Shown: one piece after another, positions 1 through 9,139 of the stretch
Position numbering within the stretch: position 1 is the stretch's first letter
Layout: each line of letters begins with the position of its first letter
DNA from: Acidipila sp. EB88
Lineage (GTDB): Bacteria; Acidobacteriota; Terriglobia; Terriglobales; Acidobacteriaceae
DNA length: 64,000 bases
Assembly: GCF_003858395.1 (NCBI RefSeq)
Contig: NZ_QWEV01000005.1
Coordinates: forward strand, 2,604,001 to 2,668,000
Direction of reading: 5' to 3'
Made by a program: the position numbers and the translations under genes
The notes under the pieces: model-generated
What the model saw: only the letters and a program-made list of their open reading frames with translations
Databases searched by the model: none
Told to the model about the DNA's origin: nothing

Positions 1-31
1 TGTCATCCTGAGCGAAGCGAAGGATCCGCGG
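1..31. repeat. Dispersed-type hairpin repeat at window edge
   Basis: The first bases contain ATCCT-GAGCGAAGCGA-AGGAT, a short imperfect inverted repeat with ATCCT/AGGAT arms. From memory this sequence type is common between genes in Acidobacteriota, but only one copy is seen here. It lies downstream of cysK, which ends at 78 on the minus strand, and may be cut by the window edge. Confidence 0.45.
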
Positions 32-77
32 TCGCCCTCCGCGGTCGTCCGACAGCCCCCTACGACCGCCCGCACAC

Positions 78-1145
78 TCAAACCGAAACAGGCTGCATCT
101 GCCCCGACGGCGTCGACTGCGAAATCTCCTGCTCCGCCGCGTTCATCTCCACGCCCACCTCCCCAAACAGCGGCGTACTCAAATACCGCTCCCCCGTATC
201 CGGCAGCATGCACAAGATCGTCGACCCGGCCGGTGCCTCCTTAGCCACCATCAGCGCCGCGGCAAACGTCGCGCCCGAGCTGATCCCCACAAAAATCCCT
301 TCCCGCTGCGCCAGCTCCCGGCTGCACCGGTACGCCTCCGCATTTGGAATTCGCAGAATTGGGCTCCAGAAGTTCACCCCCGCAAGCTCCATCGCGTCCT
401 CCGTCAGCTTGGGAATAAAGTCCGGGCTCCAGCCCTGCTGCGGGTGCGGATGCCAAGCCGGGTGGCTGCCCGCGCCCGATCCATCCGGGTTGCGCGCCTG
501 CGCGATCCCGCTCGCCAGCATCGGCGCATCGTCCGGCTCGCACACCACGATCCGGCATTCCGGCCGCTCTTTCGCCAGCACCCGCGACACACCCTTGAGC
601 GTCCCGCCCGTGCCAAACCCCGTCACCCAGTAGTCCAGCCGCTCGCCCGCAAAGTCGTCCACGATCTCGCGCGCCGTAGTCCGCGAATGCATATCCGCGT
701 TCGCCTCGTTCTCGAACTGCCGCGTCCAGAACCAGCCATGCGCAGCCGCCAGCTCGCGCGCCTTGGCCACCATGCCCGTGCCCCGTCCCGCCGCCGGTGT
801 CAGCACCACCTTGGCTCCCAGGAATCGCATCAGCTTGCGCCGCTCCACCGAGAAGGTCTCCGCCATCACCAGCACCAGCGGATACCCCTTCTGCGCGCAC
901 ACCATGGCCAGCCCGATGCCGGTGTTGCCGCTCGTTGCCTCTACCACTGTCTGCCCCGGCTTCAACTGGCCGGTGCGCTCCGCCTCTTCAATCACGCCCA
1001 GCGCCAACCGGTCCTTGACCGAGCCCAGCGGGTTGAACGCCTCGACCTTCACGTACAGGTCCACATGCTCGGGAGCCAGCCGGTTGATCCGCACCACCGG
1101 CGTCTTACCCACTGTTTCGAGAATGTTGCCGTATCGCTTCGCCAT
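78..1145 (-). CDS. cysK: Cysteine synthase (O-acetylserine sulfhydrylase)
   Basis: This is a PLP enzyme that makes L-cysteine from O-acetylserine and sulfide in the cytosol. About 355 aa. LGSVKDR near the N-terminus carries the PLP lysine, TSGNTGIG is the substrate-binding loop, GFGTGGT binds phosphate, and GISSGA lies near the C-terminus. The start at 1145 (MAKRYGNI) is chosen because it begins the conserved fold and is preceded by AAGGGGCA; the frame stays open further upstream. Compared with short CysK forms there is a loop insertion (RNPDGSG to HPHPQQGW) before the conserved FIPKL. It is known in some CysK variants and could alter substrate preference. No other cys gene is adjacent. Confidence 0.95.
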   Translation of the reverse strand: MAKRYGNILETVGKTPVVRINRLAPEHVDLYVKVEAFNPLGSVKDRLALGVIEEAERTGQLKPGQTVVEATSGNTGIGLAMVCAQKGYPLVLVMAETFSVERRKLMRFLGAKVVLTPAAGRGTGMVAKARELAAAHGWFWTRQFENEANADMHSRTTAREIVDDFAGERLDYWVTGFGTGGTLKGVSRVLAKERPECRIVVCEPDDAPMLASGIAQARNPDGSGAGSHPAWHPHPQQGWSPDFIPKLTEDAMELAGVNFWSPILRIPNAEAYRCSRELAQREGIFVGISSGATFAAALMVAKEAPAGSTILCMLPDTGERYLSTPLFGEVGVEMNAAEQEISQSTPSGQMQPVSV

Positions 1146-1228
1146 ACATTGCCCCTTGTGTGTGCTGCTCGCTCTGTCTCGATGGGGGATTCCGAAGCTG
1201 TTGCTCAACGCCTTGGTCTTTAACGATC

Positions 1229-1263
1229 ACCCGCCACGAAGTGGCCGGCCGCCGCGCAGGCGG
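1229..1263 (+). repeat. Solo right arm of the dispersed structured element
   Basis: ACCCGCCACGAAGTGG then a GC-rich arm ending in CGCGCAGGCGG matches the right end of the full elements at 4405 and 16702. The GCCAC-GAA-GTGGC mini-hairpin is intact, but the left partner arm is absent. It sits about 20 bases past the ribE stop codon. Confidence 0.75.
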
Positions 1264-1283
1264 TTCAAACGTGTTTTGCCGAG

Positions 1284-2024
1284 CTAATACCCATTCGCCA
1301 TCAGGTACTCCAGGCTCACCGCAAATCCCACGTCTCCGGTTGTGTCCCGCTCCGCCAACCGCGTCCACTGGTCGTCGTTCCGGCCCGGTCCCAGCAGGCC
1401 ATTCTGCACCGCCAGCTTCATCAACACGTCCGCTTCCAGGTTCACGCGCGAGCCCACCTGAAGCGTATGGAGGTTGGTCGCCTCGTACGTGTGCGGAATC
1501 ACCGCCACATGCAGTTCGCCCGCGCCCGTCAGCGTGTCGTCCTGGGCATCCTTCTCCGGGAACCACCGCGCAACCGTCAGGCTGATTCCTTCGATCGTGA
1601 CCGAGCCCTTCTCCACCACGAATCGTCCCACCGCCGGCGGCACCGCCACGCGCAGCCGCCAGTCTGTGCGCTCACCCTCGCCGATCCGCTCCAGCCCCAG
1701 CAGCTCCCCTGTCGCGTCCACGTGTCCCTGCACAATATGCCCGCCCAGCGGCGTTCCCGCCGGCGTTGGCAGCTCCAGGTTTACCGCCGAGCCCACCGCC
1801 AACGCCGCCAGCGACGTCCGATCCACCGTCTCCTGCGCCAGCTCCGCGTAGAAGCGATCCGCGCCCGGCTCCAGCGCCGTCAGGCACACCCCGCTTACCG
1901 CCACGCTGTCGCCGACCTTGAGGCTCGCCGCCAGCTTCGGCGCCAGCACCGCGAGGCGCAAAGTCCCCGCAGCCGGTGTCACCGACTCGATCGTTCCCAT
2001 GCTCTGTACCAGTCCTGTAAACAC
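1284..2024 (-). CDS. ribE: Riboflavin synthase alpha subunit
   Basis: Catalyses dismutation of two 6,7-dimethyl-8-ribityllumazines to riboflavin and the pyrimidine by-product. The 246 aa hold two lumazine-binding repeats. The first begins VFTGLVQ and carries SVAVSGVCLT. The second carries GSVTIEGISLTV, with GHIVQGHVD between them. The start is GTG at 2024: it gives the near-universal opening (M/V)FTGLVQ and has a strong GAGGAG ribosome site just upstream. A longer open frame upstream is only the shadow of ribD. It lies 71 bases downstream of ribD on the same strand, so the two are probably co-transcribed. The C-terminal tail after LLGPGRNDD is longer than in most family members. Confidence 0.95.
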   Translation of the reverse strand: MFTGLVQSMGTIESVTPAAGTLRLAVLAPKLAASLKVGDSVAVSGVCLTALEPGADRFYAELAQETVDRTSLAALAVGSAVNLELPTPAGTPLGGHIVQGHVDATGELLGLERIGEGERTDWRLRVAVPPAVGRFVVEKGSVTIEGISLTVARWFPEKDAQDDTLTGAGELHVAVIPHTYEATNLHTLQVGSRVNLEADVLMKLAVQNGLLGPGRNDDQWTRLAERDTTGDVGFAVSLEYLMANGY

Positions 2025-2095
2025 GCCGTTCTCCTCGAGCAAGCAATCTCGCACAATGCCGCAGCCGCGCACAACGGGCTCAGGCCCGGCAGCCG

Positions 2096-3415
2096 CTATC
2101 CATCCCGCCACGGATCGCGCAGGTACGCATCCAGCCGCAGGTCCGAGCCCGAGTCCGACACCGCCACCTGCCGGATCTCCACCGGCAACGGCATCCCCCC
2201 GGCCAGCAGCGGCACCCCTTGTTCCCCCAGGAACATCGGCGCGTAAAACAGGCACAGCTTGTCCGCCAGCTGCGTGCCCTCGCCGTTGTCCAGCAGCGCG
2301 CGGTTCAGCCGCGACCCGCCTTCCACGAGCAGGTTCAGCACCCTGTACTGCTCGGCCAGCAGGTGCAGCACGCCGCGTAGATCGAGTCCATGGCGTTGCT
2401 GCGACTGCTGCGGAGGCGCAGACTGCCCGGCGTCTGCTCCCGGCTGGCTGGTCGCCTGCTGCGTGCCGCCGGCCATGCCTTCCAGCGACACATCCTCGGC
2501 TGCGGCTTTGTCCCGCATGCTTCGCACCGCGCGCACCTGCACGCCCTTTGCCTCGAGCGCCATCCATCGCGCCCGTTTTTCACTGTCGATCGGGCCATCC
2601 GTTGTGCACACCAGCACATCCTCGGCCGCGGTCTCCACCAGCTGGCAGCCCAGCGGCAGGCGCAGCTCCGAGTCCAGCACCACGCGCAGCAACGGCCTTC
2701 GACGTTTCGAGCCCGAGCGATCCGTCAGCAGGGGATTATCCTCGAGCACCGTGCCGATGCCGGTCAACACCGCATCCGAACCGAGCCGCATCTTCTGCAC
2801 TGCCAGCAGCGAGTGCGCGCCCGTCAGGTAGGCAACGCTGCCCGCGGCCTTGGTCGCCGGCGGCGGCGCAATCCGCCCGTCCAGCGACAGCCCGGCCTTG
2901 AGCGTCACAAAGGGCAGCTGCTTGCGAATCCAACGCGCAAAGCCGTCGTTGATCGCCCGCGCCTTGTCTGTCAGAATCCCGGTCGTGATCTGCACCCCGG
3001 CCGCCCGCAGCAGCTCCACCCCTTTGCCGTTCACCAGCGGGTTCGGGTCGCCTGTCGCAATCACCACGCGCTCCACCCCGGCCCGTGCCAGCGCCTCGGC
3101 GCATGGCCCCGTCCGCCCGGTATGCGAGCACGGCTCCAGCGTCACGTACGCCGTGGCGCCGCGTGCCTTGTCGCCCGCTTCCCGCAGTGCCACAATCTCT
3201 GCGTGGTCCTTGCGGTCGTAGTAGTGCGCACCCGCGCCTACAATCAACCCATCCCGCACCAGCACGCAGCCCACACGCGGATTCGGCGAGGCCTGCCCGA
3301 TCGACTCGTGTGCCAGCAACAGTGCCTGTGACATTCTTTGTGCATCGATCGCGTGGCGATCCCCCAAGAGGCGGGGTTCCAATCGCTCGCGCGCCTGTAG
3401 CTGCTGCTCCGCCAT
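2096..3415 (-). CDS. ribD: Bifunctional riboflavin deaminase/reductase RibD
   Basis: Carries out the deamination and side-chain reduction steps of riboflavin synthesis. 439 aa. The N-terminal cytidine-deaminase-like domain has the zinc motif HAE (in DHAEIVAL) and [11 protein letters not shown]. The reductase domain follows from about residue 175 ([15 protein letters not shown]) and includes [11 protein letters not shown] Gln/Pro/Gly-rich low-complexity stretch at about residues 305-340 interrupts the reductase domain and is probably a surface loop. About 27 residues precede the first conserved segment ([11 protein letters not shown]), so the true start could be that internal ATG. The start lies two bases after the ftsY stop, which points to one operon. 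Confidence 0.95.
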   Translation of the reverse strand: MAEQQLQARERLEPRLLGDRHAIDAQRMSQALLLAHESIGQASPNPRVGCVLVRDGLIVGAGAHYYDRKDHAEIVALREAGDKARGATAYVTLEPCSHTGRTGPCAEALARAGVERVVIATGDPNPLVNGKGVELLRAAGVQITTGILTDKARAINDGFARWIRKQLPFVTLKAGLSLDGRIAPPPATKAAGSVAYLTGAHSLLAVQKMRLGSDAVLTGIGTVLEDNPLLTDRSGSKRRRPLLRVVLDSELRLPLGCQLVETAAEDVLVCTTDGPIDSEKRARWMALEAKGVQVRAVRSMRDKAAAEDVSLEGMAGGTQQATSQPGADAGQSAPPQQSQQRHGLDLRGVLHLLAEQYRVLNLLVEGGSRLNRALLDNGEGTQLADKLCLFYAPMFLGEQGVPLLAGGMPLPVEIRQVAVSDSGSDLRLDAYLRDPWRDG

Positions 3416-3417
3416 CC

Positions 3418-4374
3418 TTACTCTCCCAGCAATGCGTCCACAAAAGCTTCGCTGTCAAAGGCAAGCAGGTCGCCCATCTTTTCGCCGACCCCGACAAACC
3501 GCACCGGTAACTCGAGCTCCTGCGCAATGGCTACAACAATGCCGCCCTTGGCTGTTCCATCCAGCTTGGTAAGTACGATGCCTGTAACTCCCGCCGACTC
3601 GGTAAAAAGCTTGGCCTGCTGCATACCGTTTTGACCGGTCGTTGCGTCCAGTACCAACAACACCTCGTGCGGCGCGTCCCAGATAATGCGCTGCGCCGTT
3701 CGGCGCATCTTCTCCAGCTCAGCCATCAGCCCGGTTTTTGTATGCAGCCGGCCTGCCGTATCTACCAGCAGCAGGTCCGTGCGCCGCGCGTTCGCCGCTG
3801 TGACCGCGTCAAACAAAACCGCTGACGGGTCGCCACCCTGCCGGGTCTTGATAATCTCCACGCCCGCGCGCTGGCCCCACACCTCCAGTTGCTCGATCGC
3901 CGCCGCGCGAAATGTGTCCGCCGCGCACAACAGCACGGTCTTGCCCTGCGCGCGATACCACGCCGCCAGCTTGCCCGAGGTCGTGGTCTTGCCCGTCCCG
4001 TTCACACCCACCAGGAACACCACCTCCGGCGGCGTGATCCGGCGCGGCGGCAGCCCGCTCTTCTTGTTCAATATGCGCAGCAGTTCCGCTTTCAACAGCG
4101 CCTTCAGCTCCGCGCCATCGCGAATCGCCTCGCGCCGCGCCCGCTCGCGCAAAGCACCCAGCACCACCGTGGTCGTCGTCATCCCCAAGTCCGAGGCCAG
4201 CAGCACGCCCTCAAGCTCTTCGAACGCCGCCTCGTCCACCTCGCGTGTCAGCGCAACCACGCCCTCGATCTTGTCCGAAAGGGACTCACGGGTACGCGAG
4301 ACCGCCTCGCGCATGCGGTCGAATACGCCACTCTTTTTTGGTTCGTCCAGGGAGCCGAACAGGGTCTGAATCAT
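3418..4374 (-). CDS. ftsY: Signal recognition particle receptor FtsY
   Basis: SRP GTPase that docks ribosome-SRP complexes at the inner membrane. 318 aa with the NG domains only. The helical N domain comes first, then the P-loop [10 protein letters not shown] at about 123-132, [20 protein letters not shown], and [11 protein letters not shown]. The long acidic A domain of enterobacterial FtsY is absent, which is common outside that group. It heads the ftsY-ribD-ribE run. Its RNA partner ffs lies at 15.4 kb. A full copy of the dispersed structured element sits directly upstream of its start. Confidence 0.97.
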   Translation of the reverse strand: MIQTLFGSLDEPKKSGVFDRMREAVSRTRESLSDKIEGVVALTREVDEAAFEELEGVLLASDLGMTTTTVVLGALRERARREAIRDGAELKALLKAELLRILNKKSGLPPRRITPPEVVFLVGVNGTGKTTTSGKLAAWYRAQGKTVLLCAADTFRAAAIEQLEVWGQRAGVEIIKTRQGGDPSAVLFDAVTAANARRTDLLLVDTAGRLHTKTGLMAELEKMRRTAQRIIWDAPHEVLLVLDATTGQNGMQQAKLFTESAGVTGIVLTKLDGTAKGGIVVAIAQELELPVRFVGVGEKMGDLLAFDSEAFVDALLGE

Positions 4375-4404
4375 GGTTCTACCAGTCTATAAGCCACCAC
4401 CAGA

Positions 4405-4551
4405 CCGCCTGCGCGGCTGGCGGTCCCTTCGGGACATGTGACTCCCAAGAACGAAACCCTCGAGCTATCCCGGATGCCGCCCTCCCGGATAGCTTGAGGC
4501 TTTTGGCTTTTTAGGTACCCGCCACGAAGTGGCCGCCAGCCGCGCAGGCGG
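4405..4551 (+). repeat. Full dispersed structured element, copy 1 (147 bp)
   Basis: The terminal inverted repeats are a perfect 19-bp pair, CCGCCTGCGCGGCTGGCGG at 4405-4423 against 4533-4551. Inside the left arm is TCCC-TTC-GGGA, and inside the right arm GCCAC-GAA-GTGGC. A central hairpin pairs CCTCGAGCTATCC (4458-4470) with GGATAGCTTGAGG (4487-4499), with one G:T wobble, and is followed by a T-rich run (CTTTTGGCTTTTT). The right end is 6 bases past the gpsA stop. It could act as a terminator, a REP-like element or a non-autonomous mobile element. Confidence 0.85.
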
Positions 4552-4557
4552 TTTGTC

Positions 4558-5565
4558 CTACTCCTCACGCCCAGGCCGCGCCATCAACAACCGCACCGCC
4601 TCGCCCGCCGAGCACTCCCCACGCAGTACCGCGCGCACCTGCGTCGCGATCGGCATATCCACCCCGACCCGCTCCGCCAGCCGCAGCGCCGCGTCTGTCG
4701 TTCGCACGCCCTCGGCCACCTTGCCGTCCAGGCTTGCCACGATCTCCGCGAGGCTCCGCCCGCGCCCCAGCTCCACGCCCACAAAGCGGTTGCGCGAAAG
4801 CGCCCCGGTACAGGTCAGGATCAGGTCGCCCACCCCGGCCAGCCCGGCCAGCGTCTCCCGCCGCCCGCCGCACGCCAGGCACAGCCGCGTGAGCTCGGCG
4901 ATCCCGCGCGTAATCAGCGCCGCGCCACTGTTGTGCCCAAGCTCCAGCCCCACCACCGCACCCGCCGCGATGGCAATCACGTTTTTCAGCGCGCCGCCCA
5001 GCTCCACGCCCACCACGTCGGAGCTGCGATACAGCCGCAGCGTATCGGTGCTCAGCATCGCCTGCGCGCGCTCTCCGTCGGCTGCCTCGGCAAACGCCAC
5101 GGTGACCGCCGCCGGCGCACCCGCCGCCACCTCCTGCGCAAACGAGGGCCCGCTCAGTACCCCGATCGGGTGCCGCGCCGCGTCCGCGCCCAGCGCCGCC
5201 GCAAGCACCTGGCTCATACGCAGCAACGTGTTTTCCTCAATTCCCTTGGCCGCACTCACCAGCAGCGCACCTGGCGCAAGCAGCGGCCGCACTGCCTCGG
5301 CAGCCGCCCGCACATGCTGTGAGGGCATTACGAACAGCACCGCATCCGCCCCGCGGACAGCCTCTTCGAGCGAGCCCGTCACCCCAAGCGCTTCCGGAAA
5401 CGCATACCCAGCAAGATACCGCGCGTTCTCACGCGCCTCCGCGAGCCGCGCCGCATGCTCAGGCCGGTGCGACCACAGCATCACCGCGTGGTCCCATCGG
5501 CGGCTCAGGCAGATCGCCAGCGCCGTACCCCAGGCGCCCGCGCCCAGTACCGCGATCCTGCTCAT
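4558..5565 (-). CDS. gpsA: NAD(P)-dependent glycerol-3-phosphate dehydrogenase
   Basis: Reduces dihydroxyacetone phosphate to sn-glycerol-3-phosphate, the backbone precursor of phospholipids. 335 aa. The N-terminal Rossmann motif is VLGAGAWGTALA, followed by FVMPSQ, SAAKGIE, GPSFAQEVA and VGVELGGALKNVIAIAAG, which holds the catalytic lysine. The C-terminal AGVGDLILTCTG and LSRNRFVGVELG blocks are intact. The ATG overlaps the plsY stop as ATGA. The two enzymes supply and use glycerol-3-phosphate, so translational coupling makes sense. Confidence 0.97.
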   Translation of the reverse strand: MSRIAVLGAGAWGTALAICLSRRWDHAVMLWSHRPEHAARLAEARENARYLAGYAFPEALGVTGSLEEAVRGADAVLFVMPSQHVRAAAEAVRPLLAPGALLVSAAKGIEENTLLRMSQVLAAALGADAARHPIGVLSGPSFAQEVAAGAPAAVTVAFAEAADGERAQAMLSTDTLRLYRSSDVVGVELGGALKNVIAIAAGAVVGLELGHNSGAALITRGIAELTRLCLACGGRRETLAGLAGVGDLILTCTGALSRNRFVGVELGRGRSLAEIVASLDGKVAEGVRTTDAALRLAERVGVDMPIATQVRAVLRGECSAGEAVRLLMARPGREE

Positions 5566-6257
5566 GCCTGCGCCGTGCCCTGTTCCCCGGGAGTGCCTTT
5601 CGGGCCGTTGCCAAAGCGATACTCCGTCCCACGCAGCAGCCGCCCGATGTTGGCATGGTGCTTCACCACCACCAGCGCCGGCCCCGCAATTAGCACGGTC
5701 AAGATAGCCCAGCCACGCCCCAGGTGCGGCGGCAGTGCGAATGCCATTATCGGGATCACGAACGCGCCCACGATTGAGGCCAGCGACACGATCCGCCAGA
5801 TCAGCATCGCTACGATGAACGACGCCAGCGACAGCAGCGCCACCGGCCAGGCCAGCGCCAGCGTCACGCCAAATGCCGTGGCCACGCCCTTGCCCCCGCG
5901 AAACCCGAGCCACACCGGGAAAATGTGCCCCAGCAGCGCGCACATGCCCGCCAGTGCCGCCGCGACCGCCACGTGGTACGTGTAGGCGGCATCATGCTGC
6001 ACCCAGCGGGCCGGCAGCATCGGCAGCACGCCGGTCGCAAAAACCACCGCCGCCCAGCCCTTCGCCGCATCCAGCACAAACGTCGCCGCACCCAGCCCCT
6101 TCGCCCCGGAACGCACCACGTTGGTCGCACCGATATTGCCCGAGCCGATCGCGCGTATATCTTCCTTGCGGAACATGCGCACCAGCAAATAACCCCACGG
6201 AATAGAGCCCAGCAAGTACGCCACCAGGGCGATCAGGAGAAAGGGAATAGCATTCAT
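5562..6257 (-). CDS. plsY: Glycerol-3-phosphate acyltransferase PlsY
   Basis: Membrane enzyme that transfers acyl groups from acyl-phosphate to glycerol-3-phosphate, giving lysophosphatidate. 231 aa with about five hydrophobic segments. Conserved blocks are GSIPWGYLL, the phosphate-binding loop GSGNIGATNV, and LGFRGGKGVATAFG. The tail after EYRFGNGPKG is slightly longer than usual and polar. It is the first gene of the plsY-gpsA pair. Confidence 0.96.
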   Translation of the reverse strand: MNAIPFLLIALVAYLLGSIPWGYLLVRMFRKEDIRAIGSGNIGATNVVRSGAKGLGAATFVLDAAKGWAAVVFATGVLPMLPARWVQHDAAYTYHVAVAAALAGMCALLGHIFPVWLGFRGGKGVATAFGVTLALAWPVALLSLASFIVAMLIWRIVSLASIVGAFVIPIMAFALPPHLGRGWAILTVLIAGPALVVVKHHANIGRLLRGTEYRFGNGPKGTPGEQGTAQA

Positions 6258-6636
6258 CGCGCTCTGAGTCTACCAGTCCGTCTCCCGGCGCTCGCCTCCC
6301 CACGGAGCACTCCCGATTACCTGTGCCCGCACCCACAGTTAGGGTGAACTGCCACCCCATGTCGACGCCCGTACCCGGCCTTCTGCTCTTGCCCGACATG
6401 CCTCTGGCAATTAGCCCTTCTCCAGTGTGGCCGCCGCACACCGGTTCGGCTCCACGGCTCCCGTCTGGCTCACCCGGGCCGTCGTCATGGTGCTGCCCTG
6501 CGCGGCCCCCATACCCGCCCGACCGCCAACGCATCTCCCCACCCGTAGCCGGCGCGGGTCGAAAAGAAACTCCACCGCAAAGTTCCCCGACGGCACTAAG
6601 CTGGTCTCGCCCTGCACACCCTTGCTCGCGACGCCT
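6258..6636. other. Intergenic region, no gene recognised
   Basis: Between the divergently read plsY and the frameshifted glycosyltransferase. Open frames here are short and overlapping, and none has a recognisable domain or ribosome site. It presumably holds the two promoters. I see no repeat or RNA. Confidence 0.5.
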
Positions 6637-8138
6637 ATGACGACCGCCATACCCAACCAGTCGCTGCGCTCCCGTCTCGCTGTTCCCGGCGCCTTCGCCG
6701 CGCTGCTCCTGCTGCTGCACTTCGCCATGGGCAATGGCTATGGCTTCCATCGCGACGAGCTCCAGTTCCTCGACGACGCGCGCCACCTCCAGTGGGGCTT
6801 CGTCGCCTACCCCCGCTGACCTCGTTTTTGGGCCGTATTGCCATCGAGCTTCTGGGCATCTCGCCCGCACACCTCCGTCTTCCCGCCGCCCTGGTCAACG
6901 GCGCCAGCCTCGTGCTCGTCGGCCTGCTCACCCGCACGCTCGGCGGCGGCCGCGCAGCCCAGTGCCTCGCCTTGCTCGCGACCTTTCCTATCGCGCTCGC
7001 CTTCTCCTCGGTGCTGCAGTACAACACCACCGACCTGTTCGCCTGGTCGCTCACCATCCTGTCGACCGCGCGCGTGCTGCGCTCCGGCGACCCCCGCAAC
7101 TGGATCGGCGCCGGCGCCGGCATCGGCCTTGGCGTGCTTTCCAAGTACTCCATCGCCTTTCCCGCCGTTTCCCTCGTCGTCGGACTGCTGCTGCTGCCCG
7201 CGCAGCGGCACCACGTCCGCTCCCGGTGGTTCTGGTACGGCGCCGCCACCGCCACGATCCTTGCCGCGCCCAATCTCCTGTGGCTTGCCACGCACCACTT
7301 CATCACCCTCCAGATGGAGCACTTCATCCATCTCCGCGACATCCGCCTCGGCCGCGCCGAGGGCTACTACTCCGACCAGCTCCGCTACACGTTCCTGGCC
7401 TTCCCACTCGCGGTCGCCGGTCTCGTTTCGCTCCTGCGCAGCCCGCGCTTCCGCCTGCTCAGCGCGTTCTTCCTCGGCCCGTTCCTGCTCATCGCCGCGG
7501 CAAAAGGGCGTGGCTACTACCTGCTGCCGGCCTACCCCGTCCTGTACGCCGCCGGGGCCATCGCGCTTGAGCGCGTTCTGGCCCACCGCGGCAAGCTGCC
7601 ACGCAACATCATCCGTACCGTGGTTGCCGCAGCCATGCTCGCCAACTCCGTCGCCATCGCGTGGACCTACCTCCCTATCTGGCCGCCCGGCTCCTCCGGC
7701 TGGACCTGGCAGATGGACCACAACCAGGACATGGCCGATGAAGTCGGCTGGCCCGAGTTCGTCGCCCAGGTAGCCGCCGTGCGCGACACCCTCCCTGCGG
7801 CCGACCGCGCCCGTCTCGGCGTGCTCGCCAACAACTACGGAGAAGCCGGAGCGCTCGCACTCTATGGCCCCGCCTATCACCTGCCCACGCCGATCAGCAG
7901 CACCAACAGCTTCCACGCGCGCGGCTGGGGCGCCTTCGATCCGGAAACCGTGATCGTCACCGGCGGCACCCTCGAAGACCAGCTCTACAACTTCGACCAG
8001 TGCTCCGTGGCCGCCACCATCCACGCGCCCTACGGCGTTCGCAACGAAGAAGCCGTGCGCCACCCCGACATCCTGGTCTGCCACCATCTCCGCCGTCCGT
8101 GGGCGGAGGTATGGGCCCACTCGCAGGAGTTTGGCTGA
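6637..8138 (+). pseudogene. Family-39-type membrane glycosyltransferase, frameshifted
   Basis: A polytopic inner-membrane protein of the ArnT/PMT (GT39, GT-C fold) type, which moves sugars from lipid-linked donors. The start at 6637 reads MTTAIPNQ and continues through a hydrophobic helix to GYGFHRDELQFLDDARHL, where the D-E pair fits the catalytic loop of the family, then ends at 6819. The next part, beginning PPLTSFLGRIAIE, is in another frame and runs to 8138 with many membrane helices. Adding one C to the run at 6810-6814 would restore a protein of about 500 aa with the expected YPPL junction. This is either true decay or an assembly error. The acceptor is unknown. Confidence 0.8.
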
Positions 8139-8228
8139 GCCACGCGACGCCTCCGACTCACTGCACTTACATGCGCCGACACAAAGAACCGCGGGACAAA
8201 GCCCGGAACCGTATATCTTGAGTGCGTC

Positions 8229-8795
8229 ATGCACATTTTTTCCCGTACCCGCACCATCGCCCTGGCCTGCGCTCTCGCCTGCAACCTCCACGGCTATGCG
8301 CAGATCGCGCCCCGCCCCGTGCCGCCCTCCGACACCACGGTCCCGGTCGGCGCGCGCCTTGAACTGCAGGTGATTGGCCAGGGCACACAGCTCTACGGGT
8401 GCGGCGTTAAGGGCGGCGTCCACGCCTGGACCTTCCAGTCGCCCAACGCAAAGCTGCTTGACCCCGCCAGCCACGCCATCCTGGGGCTGCACGGCGCCGG
8501 GCCTATGTGGGTCTGGAACGACGGCAGCGCACTCACCGGGACGGTGCTGCGCACCCAGGCTTCTACCGAGGCAGGCAGCGTGCCATGGCTGCTGCTGCGC
8601 TCCCATCCTGTACCCGGCACGAAAGCGGGTAAGCTCACGCCTATCGTCTTTGTGCGTCGGTCCGAGACCCATGGTGGCGCCATGCCGCCGCCGGAAGCCT
8701 GCAACCCCAGCAACGAAAACAAGACGACCGCCGTCTCGTACTCCGCGCTGTACACCTTCTACAGCATCGGCAGCGTTTCGCCCGACCTTCACTAA
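8229..8795 (+). CDS. Secreted DUF3455 protein
   Basis: 188 aa with an N-terminal signal peptide (hydrophobic IALACALACNLHG, cleavage probably near YAQ). The remainder matches my recollection of DUF3455: a QLYGCGVKGGVHAW opening, HGAGPMWVWNDGSALTG, PWLLLRSH, RRSETHGGAMPP and a C-terminal SYSALYTFY. Two cysteines may form a disulfide. The function of the family is not established. It stands alone, about 90 bases after the broken glycosyltransferase. Confidence 0.85.
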   Translation: MHIFSRTRTIALACALACNLHGYAQIAPRPVPPSDTTVPVGARLELQVIGQGTQLYGCGVKGGVHAWTFQSPNAKLLDPASHAILGLHGAGPMWVWNDGSALTGTVLRTQASTEAGSVPWLLLRSHPVPGTKAGKLTPIVFVRRSETHGGAMPPPEACNPSNENKTTAVSYSALYTFYSIGSVSPDLH

Positions 8796-8837
8796 ACGAG
8801 GCGCTCCCCACCCATCTGCTGAGCGCAGTGGGGAAGT

Positions 8838-9056
8838 CTACCGAGACCTGAAGCGCTGGTCCGTAGCTGCCAGCGTCAGACTCAGAAACAGGGCGAAAAC
8901 CGCGCCATCCACAAAGAAGCTCGCCAGGCTGAAATGCGCCAGCTCCGCATGCCGAAACCTGGTCCAGTCCCACACACCTTGGCACGCGCAATACGCCGGG
9001 AAACAGACGAGGAAATGCCGCAGCCATGGGCGCAGGAACGCATGCTTGATTGCCAT
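8838..9056 (-). CDS. Small predicted membrane protein
   Basis: 72 aa with two likely membrane helices, around HFLVCFPAYCACQGVW and the C-terminal SFFVDGAVFALFLSLTLA. A purine-rich AGGGAGG lies immediately before the ATG, closer than is ideal, so the start is doubtful. I do not recognise the family. It fills the gap between the DUF3455 gene and cinA and points the same way as cinA. Confidence 0.4.
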   Translation of the reverse strand: MAIKHAFLRPWLRHFLVCFPAYCACQGVWDWTRFRHAELAHFSLASFFVDGAVFALFLSLTLAATDQRFRSR

Positions 9057-9139
9057 GCCTCCCTGATATCACCGGGGTAGAGCGACGAGCAACCGAGATT
9101 GCTGCGAGCCCTCGCTCAGGACCAACAGCTGTGCCGGCC

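Noticed and set aside
2025..2567. N-terminal extension of ribE that would make a 427-aa protein
   Set aside because: The extra part lies mostly inside ribD in another frame and is Gly/Arg/Ala-rich. The GTG at 2024 with its GAGGAG site gives the conserved riboflavin synthase start.
6807..8792. 661-aa open frame antisense to the glycosyltransferase and DUF3455 genes
   Set aside because: It spans two well-supported plus-strand genes and shows only biased low-complexity sequence.
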